Below the pieces are notes generated by a model. The model made no database searches. It saw nothing but the letters and a program-made list of their open reading frames with translations, and had not been told where the DNA came from. A DNA stretch of 64,000 nucleotides from Trichomonas vaginalis G3 (lineage: Eukaryota > Parabasalia > Trichomonadida > Trichomonadidae): positions 32,937,896 through 33,001,895 of the forward strand of contig NC_067206.1 in NCBI RefSeq assembly GCF_026262505.1, in the 5' to 3' direction. Within the stretch, counting starts at the first letter, position 1; each line of letters begins with the position of its first letter. The position numbers and the translations under genes are program-made. Positions 28,225 through 37,589 of this stretch are shown here, one piece after another.

Positions 28225-28809
28225 ATGACCGAAGAAGTTGAAACGGTAGATTTGACACCACAAACAAAAAGTTCAGAACCATTGTCAAAACCTGTCAAAG
28301 AACTTACAGATGAAGAGAAAAATTCAATAATAGAAAGTGCCAGGTCTGGAAATACAAACCCTAACTACAAAGTCACTTTTCATAAAAATGGAACGGCAAG
28401 TATCTCAAAAAAGAAACAGACTCTCACAAATAAAATATTGAAGTCTGAAGGAGCTTTCGAGACAACAGATGGAAAAGTTTACTTCACTGACCAACAGTTC
28501 ATTATAGAACATCTCATTGACTTAGAGTCGAAATATTCTAAACTTTACAACAAACACAAAAAGTTGAAAGGAAAACAAAAACAAATGGCATATGATATTT
28601 ATGAAGATGTTGACGACACAACTGTTCCTGCAAGTGAAGTAAAGTCAGAGGAACCGAAAAGTGACGAAAAACCGATAGAAGAAGAAAAACCAAAAACTGA
28701 AGATAAACCAAAACCAAAGTTTAGTTTGGAAACTAAACCAAGTCAACCTTCATTAGCTGGTATGGGTTGGCGTCAAAGACTTATGGCAGCAGGCGGTTAT
28801 GTAAAGTAA
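28225..28809 (+). CDS. 194-aa acidic/lysine-rich protein (left arm)
   Basis: Unrecognised family. It has an acidic N-terminus, a compact middle (NYKVTFHKNGTASISKKK), a predicted helix (residues about 90-120), a Glu/Lys/Pro-rich low-complexity stretch and a conserved-looking end (LAGMGWRQRLMAAGGYVK). A mirror copy is at 49190-49786. It could be a scaffold or core protein; this is a guess. Confidence 0.55.
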   Translation: MTEEVETVDLTPQTKSSEPLSKPVKELTDEEKNSIIESARSGNTNPNYKVTFHKNGTASISKKKQTLTNKILKSEGAFETTDGKVYFTDQQFIIEHLIDLESKYSKLYNKHKKLKGKQKQMAYDIYEDVDDTTVPASEVKSEEPKSDEKPIEEEKPKTEDKPKPKFSLETKPSQPSLAGMGWRQRLMAAGGYVK

Positions 28810-28841
28810 AGAAAAAAAATATTTTTTTTATTTTTATAAAA

Positions 28842-29591
28842 ATGCCCCCATATAGAATGGATAGAAAATCTGCTAGAATAAAAGCAGAGTTGCAAAGATA
28901 TGGTTGGAGAGTTTCGAAGAAGTTTAAATATAGGAAGGGAAGACCCATAAAAGTCTATGACAAATTGTCTGGTCTTCGCTACGAAATGGATTTGGAAACA
29001 GCACGTGCAAATTATCCAAACAGACTAGAGAGGTTAGAAGAAGAACGTCTTATGGACATGCCTTTCGATGTTAGTGAACCTCAAGTTGAAGGACACGACG
29101 GCTTTGCCAGATTCTACTGGAAACATGACGAACAATTGCATCCTTTGAGAAGGAAAAAAGGAAAAGGTGAAGACACACATGCTCCCATGGAAAGAACAAG
29201 ATATGCATATGAGAAGTACCGTGAAGTTAGAAGTCAAATTACTTCTGGTCGAACCTTTACAGTAAACTTTGACGAAGGAAAGAACAAAGAAGGCTTCATG
29301 GGTGTACTTGCTGCCATACAAGACGGAAATAAGAAAGGACACAATCTCAGATTGACCATAACAAATTTGGATGGTCACATTTACTATGCACATGGCAATG
29401 TCACAACAGCTGCAATGCTTCTTGACGCTTTCAAGACTACAAAGAGAGAACAAATGGTTGACTCCGACTCAGACATTTTGAATGCAATTGAAGGAATTGC
29501 AAGTGTCAAGTTCGAATGGTACCAACCTAACCCTCAAGCAGTCAGACAACATGCTGGATACTTCCCGTTGGGAAACTTGTTTGTTAGATGA
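28842..29591 (+). CDS. 249-aa basic protein, left arm only
   Basis: I chose the ATG at 28842 because it directly follows a TTTTTTTATTTTTATAAA box; an upstream start would overlap the preceding gene. The N-terminal 60 residues are strongly basic (RMDRKSARIKAEL), the rest mixed alpha/beta. The family is unrecognised. No counterpart exists at the mirror position, where an HNH gene sits instead. Its last codons lie in a short HNH-derived repeat (see 29560-29622). Confidence 0.55.
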   Translation: MPPYRMDRKSARIKAELQRYGWRVSKKFKYRKGRPIKVYDKLSGLRYEMDLETARANYPNRLERLEEERLMDMPFDVSEPQVEGHDGFARFYWKHDEQLHPLRRKKGKGEDTHAPMERTRYAYEKYREVRSQITSGRTFTVNFDEGKNKEGFMGVLAAIQDGNKKGHNLRLTITNLDGHIYYAHGNVTTAAMLLDAFKTTKREQMVDSDSDILNAIEGIASVKFEWYQPNPQAVRQHAGYFPLGNLFVR

Positions 29592-29622
29592 GAAATATGA
29601 AATGGCATACCATTTTAAAACC
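29560..29622 (+). repeat. Short HNH-gene-derived repeat (left arm)
   Basis: The bases from GGGAAACTTGTTTGTTAG to GGCATACCATTTTAAAA match the beginning and the very end of the HNH genes at 41071 and 48456, placed next to each other. A related short copy is at 49078-49157. Confidence 0.65.
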
Positions 29623-29643
29623 ATATATTTTTACATATATTAA

Positions 29644-30501
29644 ATGCTTCAGGTTGAAAAACAAAGAACAAAAGTAACAGATACAAAACCGTTAGACTAT
29701 ATCTTTACAAATGCTGGTAGGACTATTTCAGATGAAGAAATTTCATCCCGAGCATACAGGTTTGACTATCCAATTCGTTGGCTTCAAAGTCCTTCAGATG
29801 CAAAGGCAATAGGATTTAGAAGAGTTTTGTTTTCAAATAGAACTAACGCGTTTATGTTCGCAGTATATTTTCATGGGCAGTATAAAGGTTCTGATGGTCT
29901 AATAGACAAATTTGATGAAATGAGAATCTTTACAGTTCGTTCAGACGAAAGTCTTGAGAAAACTCTAAATGACTTTCAAACTCAAATGAACAAATATTAT
30001 TGGGAATTTCAAGAAAAATACGACTCTTTACTAAATGGAACATACTATCTGAAACTAGAATATGACAAGATGAACTCCACCGTTTCATTTCAAAAGATTG
30101 AAATTAACCCTCCAAGAGATACAGAGTTTTTATTTTGGAAAGTAGACAAACGTTCTTGGGCACAATTTCTTCGGTTACTAAACCAGAACGAACCATTACC
30201 ACCAGATGGTCCATTTAAATTTATACTTCCACCAGCAGATTTGACAGTTTATAGAAACGTGTTTGACCCTCAAAATGTTATGTGCCATGCAAGTTTCAGT
30301 TCAAGCAACAATAGTTTTCTATGTATCGGTAAGGACTTTTATGACTTTGCTTCTAAATTCTACGAACCACCTAGTAACAGTTTCTCTGACTTTCAAGTTT
30401 GGTTCACAACAAATGGTGTGCAACATATAATACCATTGTACTATGACTTTTATCTCGAATTGTCTTTCATATATAACTACGGAAAAGTGCTGAAAAAGTG
30501 A
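29644..30501 (+). CDS. 285-aa structural-type protein, paralogue B (left arm)
   Basis: This is the paralogue of the 282-aa gene at 24408. It shares TDTKPLDYIFTNAGR, YRFDYPIRWLQSP, AIGFRRVLF and the end FSDFQVWFTTNG to FIYNY. The middle differs. The frame looks whole. The mirror copy (47573-48430) looks broken. Function is unknown; the conserved ends and variable centre suit an exposed virion protein. Confidence 0.6.
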   Translation: MLQVEKQRTKVTDTKPLDYIFTNAGRTISDEEISSRAYRFDYPIRWLQSPSDAKAIGFRRVLFSNRTNAFMFAVYFHGQYKGSDGLIDKFDEMRIFTVRSDESLEKTLNDFQTQMNKYYWEFQEKYDSLLNGTYYLKLEYDKMNSTVSFQKIEINPPRDTEFLFWKVDKRSWAQFLRLLNQNEPLPPDGPFKFILPPADLTVYRNVFDPQNVMCHASFSSSNNSFLCIGKDFYDFASKFYEPPSNSFSDFQVWFTTNGVQHIIPLYYDFYLELSFIYNYGKVLKK

Positions 30502-31440
30502 GTTTATGTTAGCATGTTAGATCTCACCTGTTTTTTCACCTCTTTTTTCACCCGTTGAATTTTCATGAAATTCCTTAAGATAGAAAAAAAGTGAGTTAAA
30601 ATGAGATGTTTACTGAAGGGGTCACCATGTCACCGGGTAACCATGTGTCACCAGGTAAACTAACTTCTTTTAAAAAATGAGACAACATGACATTTTGACA
30701 ACAACACAGGAAATATATTTTATCGTAAATGTTTTGTCATGATTTCATCGTAATGAGCGTAAATGACCCAAAAATATATTTTAGGTGAAGTGGTGAGATC
30801 TCACCTGTTTTTTCACCTCTTTTCTCACCCGTTGAATTTTGTATAAAAAGCAATCGCCGGAATTCTTCCGATTGGTATATTCTTCACAAAATGCTTGTTT
30901 TGAGGTCGAGCCACTTTTGGCTCCATCGTATTCTTTCAACCAAAACTCATGAATTTTGTTCTGAATTCAATAAAAATATATTTTATGTTAGCATGTTAGA
31001 TCTAACACGTTTTCTAACCTCATTTCTAACCTCATTTCTAACCTCATTTCTACCATCGTAGAAAACTCTCGAAATTCATGAGTTTTGTGTGTTTCCTTAA
31101 GATAGAAAAAATAAAAATATATTTTATGTTAGCATGTTAGATCTAACACGTTTTCTAACCACTTTTCTAACCTCATTTCTAACCTCATTTCTACCATCGT
31201 AGAAAACTCTCGAAATTCATGAGTTTTGTGTGTTTCCTTAAGATAGAAAAAATAAAAATATATTTTATGTTAGCATGTTAGATCTAACACGTTTTCTAAC
31301 CACTTTTCTAACCTCATTTCTAACCTCATTTCTACCATCGTAGAAAACTCTCGAAATTCATGAGTTTTGACACTTTCACAAAAAACATAAAAAATAAAGG
31401 TAGTTTTTTTAAAAAAATATTTTTTATTTTTATTGTAAGA
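30502..31440. repeat. Intergenic repeats with AGATCT-centred palindromes (left arm)
   Basis: Three units of about 141 bp start near 30983, 31124 and 31265. Each has TGTTAGATCTAACACG, runs of CTAACCTCATTT and ACCATCGTAGAAAACTCTCG. Before them are two blocks with GTGAGATCTCACCTG or close variants and a CGTAATGAGCGTAAATGACC phrase. No gene lies here. Confidence 0.75.
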
Positions 31441-31442
31441 AC

Positions 31443-32357
31443 ATGTTAGCAACAACTTCACCAAACTCTTTAGTCATGAATCCAACATCTATGTTAGTAG
31501 AAATGAAAAGCTTCATTCCTTCTTCATATACTTTCGAAACAGAAATCCAGAAGATAAAGCAAGAACTTCTCCAAGGAGATTTAGATTGCACTGCAAAAGA
31601 TGAAACAAATGAACAGTATCTTTATGAAATGCAGGATATTATTGACCATCTACCTAAACTTCCTGAAATACAACAACAAAAGCTCACTATTCCTGAATTC
31701 GATGAAATAGAAGTCAAAGCAACTGACTCAGTAGAAATAAAGAAGTTCATACGTAAGGTTAACTATGAGTTTCTTGGATTTCATTGCAACCACAAAGTCA
31801 TGGACAAAGACTGCGATATGGTATATAAGAACATCTCTGACATATATAAATCTGAAGAATTTAAGACCTACGACAACTTTGTTTCGTTAGTTGCAAAATG
31901 TGTATGGCAGATAAGAGATAAAGATAGAAGAGGTAAAGTATGGAACGAACAAATAAAACCAGCAACTTTTGAGTTAAAGAAAACCATTGACGCTATAGTT
32001 GTACTTGCAGGACAAATTTCAATGTACAATGCTAAAATGAACCCACAATGTTCAAAATGTAAAGCAGCAATGAGGAAATATAACTACTCCGTCAAAGAGA
32101 TAGAACGTATGCGAAACGACTATGCTGACTTAAAGAAAGAAGTAGAGAAACCAGCAGAAGATAAAATGGACATATTGGCATTTCTGAACAAAAACTATCC
32201 AACTGCTGACGATTTCCTTCTATCTGATGTCAAGAAGAAATATAAAGAAACTTTCGGTATCGTTAAAACTTTTGACATCCTTCGTGAAGAAATAGAAGCT
32301 ACAAAACTGTTTAAAGTCATGAACCATCGCAACATATACCATGTAAAACGCTTGTAA
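31443..32357 (+). CDS. 304-aa protein of unknown family (left arm)
   Basis: The protein is charged and mostly helical. A CNHKVMDKDCDM segment (about residues 118-129) and a CSKCKAA pair (about 200-206) could bind zinc. No family is recognised. Repeats flank it on both sides, and its 3' end is copied into the downstream repeats. The mirror locus at 45244-46165 looks broken; this copy looks whole. Confidence 0.55.
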   Translation: MLATTSPNSLVMNPTSMLVEMKSFIPSSYTFETEIQKIKQELLQGDLDCTAKDETNEQYLYEMQDIIDHLPKLPEIQQQKLTIPEFDEIEVKATDSVEIKKFIRKVNYEFLGFHCNHKVMDKDCDMVYKNISDIYKSEEFKTYDNFVSLVAKCVWQIRDKDRRGKVWNEQIKPATFELKKTIDAIVVLAGQISMYNAKMNPQCSKCKAAMRKYNYSVKEIERMRNDYADLKKEVEKPAEDKMDILAFLNKNYPTADDFLLSDVKKKYKETFGIVKTFDILREEIEATKLFKVMNHRNIYHVKRL

Positions 32358-33766
32358 ATAGTTATGTTAGAAAAGTGGTTAGAAAACGTGTTAGATCTAA
32401 CATGCTAACATAAAATATATTTTTATTGAATTCTGTATAAAATTCTGAGTAAAATGACATATGGAACATATACCATGTAAAACGCTTGTAAATAGTTATG
32501 TTAGAAAAGTGGTTAGAAAACGTGTTAGATCTAACATGCTAACATAAAATATATTTTTATTGAATTCTGTATAAAATTCTGAGTAAAATGACATATGGAA
32601 CATATACCATGTAAAACGCTTGTAAATAGTTATGTTAGAAAAGTGGTTAGAAAACGTGTTAGATCTAACATGCTAACATAAAATATATTTTTGTCTGATT
32701 TACGCTCATTACGATGAAGTCTTGACAAAACATATACGAAGAAGTTTATTTCCTGTGTTGTTGTCAAAATGTCATGTTGTCACCATTTTCAAAAAGATGT
32801 TAGTTGACCGAGTGACCGAGTGACCTGGTGACCCTCATGAAAAAAGAGGTGAGAAAAGAGGTGAGATCTAACCTCTTCACCTAAAATATATTTTTGGGTC
32901 TTTTACGCTCATGTTTGACAAAACATATACGATGAAGTTTATTTCCTGTGTTGTTGTCAAAATGTCATGTTGTCAGTAATTTTAAGAGAAGTTAAATTAC
33001 CTGGGGACCTGGGGACCTGGTGACCCTCATGAAAAAAGAGGTGAAAAAAGAGGTGAAAAAAGAGGTGAGATCTAACCATCTACCCTAAAATATATTTTTG
33101 CTGAAAAAAATGACCAAATTTCATGAATTTCCTCATATGTTTGCGACCCGAGGAAAACCGCGGGTAGAGATTCCGTACGAAAATCGTAAAAAATTGCGAG
33201 TACGTACAAAAACGTAGTCGCCTAAAACTCATGAAATCGTGAAAAAATGACCAAATTTCATTATATAACTGTTATTTTTTTACGAAGAGAACTTTTGCAC
33301 TTCGTAAAAAAAATCCCTGAAATCATATCTTTTATACAAGATAGAAAATCTTACTCGCCTAAAACTCATGAAAATCGTGAAATTTCTCTAGACCGACTTT
33401 TTTCGGTCTTGCATAAAACACATGAAAATCGTAAAAAAATGACCAAATTTCATTATATAACTGTTATATTTTTACGAAGAGAACTTTTGCACTTCGTAAA
33501 AAAAATCCCTGAAATCGTGAAAAAATGACCAAATTTCATTATATAACTGTTATTTTTTTACGAAGAGAACTTTGACACTTCGTCAAAAAAATCCCTGAAA
33601 TCGTAAAAAAAATGACCAAATTTCATTATATAACTGTTATTTTTTTACGAAGAGAACTTTGACACTTCGTAAAAAAAATCCCTGAAATCATATCTTTTAT
33701 ACAAGATAGAAAAAATAAAGTTAGTTTTTTGTAAAATATTTTTTATCTTGTATGTAAGAAACAGAA
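32358..33766. repeat. Repeat array between genes (left arm)
   Basis: Three subregions are present. From 32334 to about 32690 a unit of about 132 bp repeats, containing the last codons of the preceding gene and GTGTTAGATCTAACATGC. From 32690 to 33100 are blocks with GTGAGATCTAACC and phrases also seen near 46300 and 54900. From 33110 to 33720 a unit with ATGACCAAATTTCATTATAT and ACGAAGAGAACTTT repeats about four times. Near 33130-33200 lies a 70-bp copy of a segment of the KilA-N gene at 34678. Confidence 0.75.
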
Positions 33767-33767
33767 A

Positions 33768-34379
33768 ATGTTAAAGGTTGAGTTTGAAACAGTTAGAAAG
33801 ATAGACAATGACACCAAAGTGGTTAGAATATGTGATTTAAACGTAAGATACTCAAAGAAATACAACAAATATTCTTTGTCAGACATTATATCTCCATCTG
33901 GAAAGAAAACAAAGGACTGGGTTAGAAATGCTTCTACTCAGAAAATTTTGACAAGAAATCCTGAGCTTATGATATCGGTAAGATTCTATGGAACTGCAGC
34001 ATATCTCATCGACAAAAGTCTTATACCAATAGTTTTGTTATGGTTAGACCCAGTTGTTGGATATAACTTCATAACATATGGTTCATTCGATACGGAACGT
34101 TGCAGTGAAGGCTTACTTTACATCGTTCAGAAACCGAAGGACTTCAATACAAAGAGATATAAGATAGGAAGAACATATAATATAACTCAAAGATATGACA
34201 GTATAGTCAATAGAGTCAAGGTTGTGTTTGTTAACGATATGAGAGCTGCTGAAACAGAACTGCTTGAAGTTTTTGAGAAAATGTATGGTGCTCCCACGAA
34301 AGGTAAAGAAACGTTTGAAGTAGATGAGATAGGTAAAGCTATAAAATTATTTGACGAAGTTGCTGAAAAATACATGTAA
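33768..34379 (+). CDS. KilA-N protein with GIY-YIG (T5orf172-like) C-terminus, left arm only
   Basis: Residues about 20-105 fit a KilA-N DNA-binding domain (YSLSDIISPSGKKTKDW, then YGTAAYLIDKSL). Residues about 120-190 fit the T5orf172/MUG113 group of GIY-YIG nucleases (GLLYIVQKP, YKIGRTYNITQR, AAETELLEVF). Such fusions are common in large DNA viruses and phages. It would bind and nick DNA, possibly as a mobile nuclease or regulator. The frame looks whole. The right arm has only repeats at the mirror position. Confidence 0.75.
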   Translation: MLKVEFETVRKIDNDTKVVRICDLNVRYSKKYNKYSLSDIISPSGKKTKDWVRNASTQKILTRNPELMISVRFYGTAAYLIDKSLIPIVLLWLDPVVGYNFITYGSFDTERCSEGLLYIVQKPKDFNTKRYKIGRTYNITQRYDSIVNRVKVVFVNDMRAAETELLEVFEKMYGAPTKGKETFEVDEIGKAIKLFDEVAEKYM

Positions 34380-34467
34380 AGCGTTTATTTTTGGTCTTTT
34401 GTGAAAGTCAGGAAATAACGCTAATTTTTTTCTAACAAATTTTTTTATTTTGTATGTAAAGACAGAT

Positions 34468-35295
34468 ATGACAACAACAGAGAACACAACAACTGCTATC
34501 GTTCATGAAGCCATAAATGAAGAATATGAGTGGGTTCAGTTTAACAAACAGTTACGTCTCATTCGTTCGGTCAAAGACGATATGTACCAAATGCAAAGTA
34601 TTTTGAATGCTCTTCGTTCTACAAAGCAAGCACATCATTGGTTTGAAAACCAACAGACAAAAGAACTTTTAGAAGAATTTCCTCATATGTTTGCGACCCT
34701 CGGAAAACCGAGGGTCGAGATTCCGTACGAAAATCGTAAAAATTTGCTAAATGGTTTGAGAGGCTGGTATGTACATAGACTTCTTGTAAATGCTGTTGCA
34801 ATGTGGGCTTCACCTCGTTACGCTTGTTATATTTTCATGATGTTAGATGAAATTCATAGACAAGAACGTGAAGAGATGGAAAACAAGCTTGAAGCAAAAG
34901 ATGAAGTCATTGAAGCAAAAGACAAAAGCCTTCAGAAAAGAATACCACGTTCGGTACCAAAAGGAAAGGAAAAGAACTATAAGTATATGATTTATACTGA
35001 AGAGATGGAAAATGAAGAAGACAGAGATATGGTTATGTTGCATTTAGTCAGAAGAAACAACAAAAGCTTTTACGACCTTGCTAAGATTTACAAATCTGAC
35101 AGAAATTGGTTCTATCGCGAAAACTTACCGATTTCAATGACACCGAATGAAGATGTGAAACAAATAGTTCAAGATACTTTACCTCAAACACACTATGATA
35201 TTAAAGGTTGTACAATACTTACCTTCAAAGAAGATTTGCCATTGTTAAAGGAAAAAATAACAGAGTATTTTGACAACTTCAAACAAGTAGAGTAG
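34468..35295 (+). CDS. KilA-N domain protein, 275 aa (left arm)
   Basis: I chose the ATG at 34468 (MTTTENTTT). Residues about 50-135 carry a KilA-N-like domain (WFENQQTKELLEEF, GWYVHRLLVNAVAMWASPRYA). A charged linker with EAKD repeats and a C-terminal domain beginning YKYMIYTEEMENEEDRDMV follow, resembling the DUF3627-type partner of KilA-N proteins in large DNA viruses. A role in element gene control or replication is inferred. The mirror copy is 43803-44582; between arms the KilA-N half differs more than the C-terminal half. Confidence 0.75.
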   Translation: MTTTENTTTAIVHEAINEEYEWVQFNKQLRLIRSVKDDMYQMQSILNALRSTKQAHHWFENQQTKELLEEFPHMFATLGKPRVEIPYENRKNLLNGLRGWYVHRLLVNAVAMWASPRYACYIFMMLDEIHRQEREEMENKLEAKDEVIEAKDKSLQKRIPRSVPKGKEKNYKYMIYTEEMENEEDRDMVMLHLVRRNNKSFYDLAKIYKSDRNWFYRENLPISMTPNEDVKQIVQDTLPQTHYDIKGCTILTFKEDLPLLKEKITEYFDNFKQVE

Positions 35296-35385
35296 ATGAA
35301 CCATTTATTTTTCAAGCTTGACTTCAGATGGCTCAGGTAGCTCTATAAGGTAAATTGTCTTGTCAAATCCTTCTGGCATTCCGAG

Positions 35386-35660
35386 TCCTTCCTTCCGACA
35401 GGAAGAACTCTTCCTTCCGACAGGAAAAAATTTTCCTTCCGACAGGAAAAAATTTTCCTTCCAACAGGAAAAATTTTTCCTGTTGTCCGTCCGTAAACCA
35501 TTCAAATTTTCGAAAATTGAGAACTTTTTGGTCGAACTTCAGAAAAAGTTTTTCCTTCCGACAGGAAAAATTTTTCCTTCCGACAGGAAAATATTTTCCT
35601 TCCAACAGGAAAAGTTTTTCCTTCCAACAGGAAAAGTTCTTCCTTCCGACAGGACACAAA
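35386..35660. repeat. TTCCTTCCGACAGGAAAA repeat array (left arm)
   Basis: About ten units of roughly 22-24 bp each hold a short inverted pair (TTCCT and AGGAA). A non-repeat insert of about 80 bp containing GTAAACCATTCAAATTTTCG splits the array. Matching arrays lie at 43596-43715 and 46880-47220 on the other side. All frames are open, so apparent proteins here are not genes. Confidence 0.75.
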
Positions 35661-35663
35661 CGA

Positions 35664-35852
35664 ATGTCCGACGTACCACCAACCGAGTCCATTCCAAAGC
35701 CAGAAGAACCGACAGCCCCAGCACCACAACAGACTAAGACTAAACACTTACATTTTTCAAGCTTGACTTTTTACAATTTGAACTTTGTTCGCGTAGATAT
35801 GAATTCTGAAAGAAGTATGAGGGTCTTGTATGACTTTGTACTTCTCCCATAG
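35664..35852 (+). CDS. Proline-rich small protein beside the repeat array (left arm)
   Basis: The frame begins MSDVPPTESIPKPEEP. Two related frames lie in the right arm at 43485-43595 and 46501-46857, each next to a copy of the same repeat array. The C-terminal part is unlike the others, so this copy may be truncated or fused to other sequence. Function unknown. Confidence 0.4.
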   Translation: MSDVPPTESIPKPEEPTAPAPQQTKTKHLHFSSLTFYNLNFVRVDMNSERSMRVLYDFVLLP

Positions 35853-36621
35853 TTCATGTCTGTCAAACTTACCTGCCATGGACTCTTTCATAAGTTCCAT
35901 GAAATCGTCTTCGGACAATCCGGGAAAAGTACAATGTCAGTAAGTATTCTCTTTACATCCTTACTTAAACTCTTGGCTGTCTGTACACAATGACAACAGA
36001 AATGTTAAAGTGTCTGAGCTTCTTAAGAATTCGACACATGTCTTGTTCTCTATTCTTTAACAAAGGATGAGAAGCAAAGTCATCTAAGATAAGAAGACAT
36101 CTATGAGGGTAAGTCTTCCAATCGTAAGATTGCAATTTCTTCGAAATGTATTCTATCTCTTTCTGTTTGTTTCTGAAGTGTTTCTTCTCTAATATTCTCT
36201 GCATTTCCTCATTTGGGTCTTTAAACTTCGAATTGACATACTCATTTATAGCATTGTACTTCAAAACTCTTCTTTGGTACTTCTTTATCCAATCTAACAA
36301 CTCAGAGTCTTTTATACATACTAACTTAGACTTCTTTATAATATCTTTGAACGAATTGACGGTTTGGTCAAATTGACCAGAAGTACTACAAATAACAACT
36401 AACTCATAGAATGGGTTCTTCTCATCTAGTTCTTGTTGTTGTGCAGCCATTTTAAGATAAGTGAAAGTCTTACCAGACCCAGGTGGTGCAATTAGACCTG
36501 TTATACCATTCTGAGCAAATAAGAACTTGTCATGTATGGGTTTTATCTGAGCATTTTCCAACTTCCTCTTGTTCTTATTTAAAACATTCTCAAATTTTTT
36601 GTCAATGTCAGCAAACTTTTT
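35760..36621 (-). pseudogene. A32-like genome-packaging ATPase (left arm)
   Basis: The locus encodes a FtsK/HerA-type packaging ATPase as in Polintons, virophages and large DNA viruses. The P-loop reads APPGSGKTFTY and the Walker B strand LLILDDFA. It would pump element DNA into preformed capsids. The open frame with both motifs is 35965-36561; the copy looks broken. The mirror locus is 42625-43493. Confidence 0.85.
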
Positions 36622-36668
36622 TTTCTAACATATTTTTAGAAAAATTAAAATTTTTATCTTTTTAGAAA

Positions 36669-37113
36669 ATGTCTAGCGATTTCGCCATCTATATTCGAGA
36701 CAAGCTTTTCGACAGCAAAACATCTGTAGACCATAAAATCTTACATAGTGTAAACAAGAAAGGTGAATTTGTTCTAAAGTTCTGTTTCTGGGAATATGAC
36801 AAGAACCATAAAACATTAAGCAGAGAGTCTTAAAATTTGTCAATGACAGACTTGTTGACAGAGATGACGCCTCTTGGAGAGATGAAGTCCAACAAAACTT
36901 CTTAGAATGCAAAGAAGACACATGCACTGTTCTTGAAGATGAAATAGAAAACAGAATAGAAGAGCTATTAAAGGACAAAGAACTTTTACATAAATATGGT
37001 TCTGAGAAGTTTGACATAACTCCACCAGAAAAGAAGAAGAGAGAAAAGAAAGAAAAGAAAGTAGAAGAAGAGAAGAAAGAACCAGAGCCAGAGAAGAAGA
37101 AATTTGACATGTA
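36669..37113 (+). pseudogene. Lysine/glutamate-rich protein locus (left arm)
   Basis: The locus starts MSSDFAIYIRDKLFD and ends in a Lys/Glu-rich tail (KKREKKEKKVEEEKK) finishing KKKFDM. Unrecognised. It is divergent from the ATPase gene. The copy looks broken; the mirror locus is 42138-42582. Confidence 0.5.
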
Positions 37114-37132
37114 AAAATAAAATTTTATTTTT

Positions 37133-37549
37133 AGAACATTTCTGGGTCAATGTCAATGTTCTCTTCCTCTTTAGGAGTAAACACTGGCTTAGACTCTAAA
37201 ATCTTTTTACCCAATTTACCTTGAACTTCAAACTATTTAGACTCATAATATTCATAGTCGTCTGGCTTTCTTTGGTTCATAAGGTATAACAAGTTTGTAT
37301 GCTTTGCCTTCTTTAAGGTTTGAAACCTCTGTCAAAACTTTCTTTGACTGTTAACAAACCTTCTATGTCTAAGTCTTCAAATTTCGCACCATTTTTAGTC
37401 ACAATAGCAAACTTAACTGGTTCGATGTTCCAAACTTTGCTGAATGAAGACTTTTCAAAATGGTAGAAGTAAACATTCAAATATGTGAATGGGTCTAGTT
37501 CTTCTTTAAGTCCTGACATGTACTTGTTTACTGAGATGAATTTTGTCAT
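37133..37549 (-). pseudogene. Homologue of the 139-aa protein (left arm)
   Basis: The protein begins MTKFISVNKYMSGLKEEL and is clearly the mirror of the gene at 41699-42118. The copy looks broken. The function is unknown. Confidence 0.6.
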
Positions 37550-37589
37550 CTTTTCTATCGGATAAAAAAATTTTTTTTTAAATTTACTC

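Noticed and set aside
29034-29453. 139-aa minus-strand frame
   Set aside because: It lies opposite the 249-aa gene and has no features of its own.
33247-33528. 93-aa frame with a repeated MTKFHYITVIFLRREL
   Set aside because: It is the translation of a four-copy intergenic repeat and has no counterpart in the right arm.
35355-35852. Overlapping long frames on both strands rich in FRQEKFFLP or GRKNFSCRKE
   Set aside because: They are the translations of a short tandem repeat whose unit has no stop in most frames. Only the MSDVPP-type start at 35664 has independent support from other copies.
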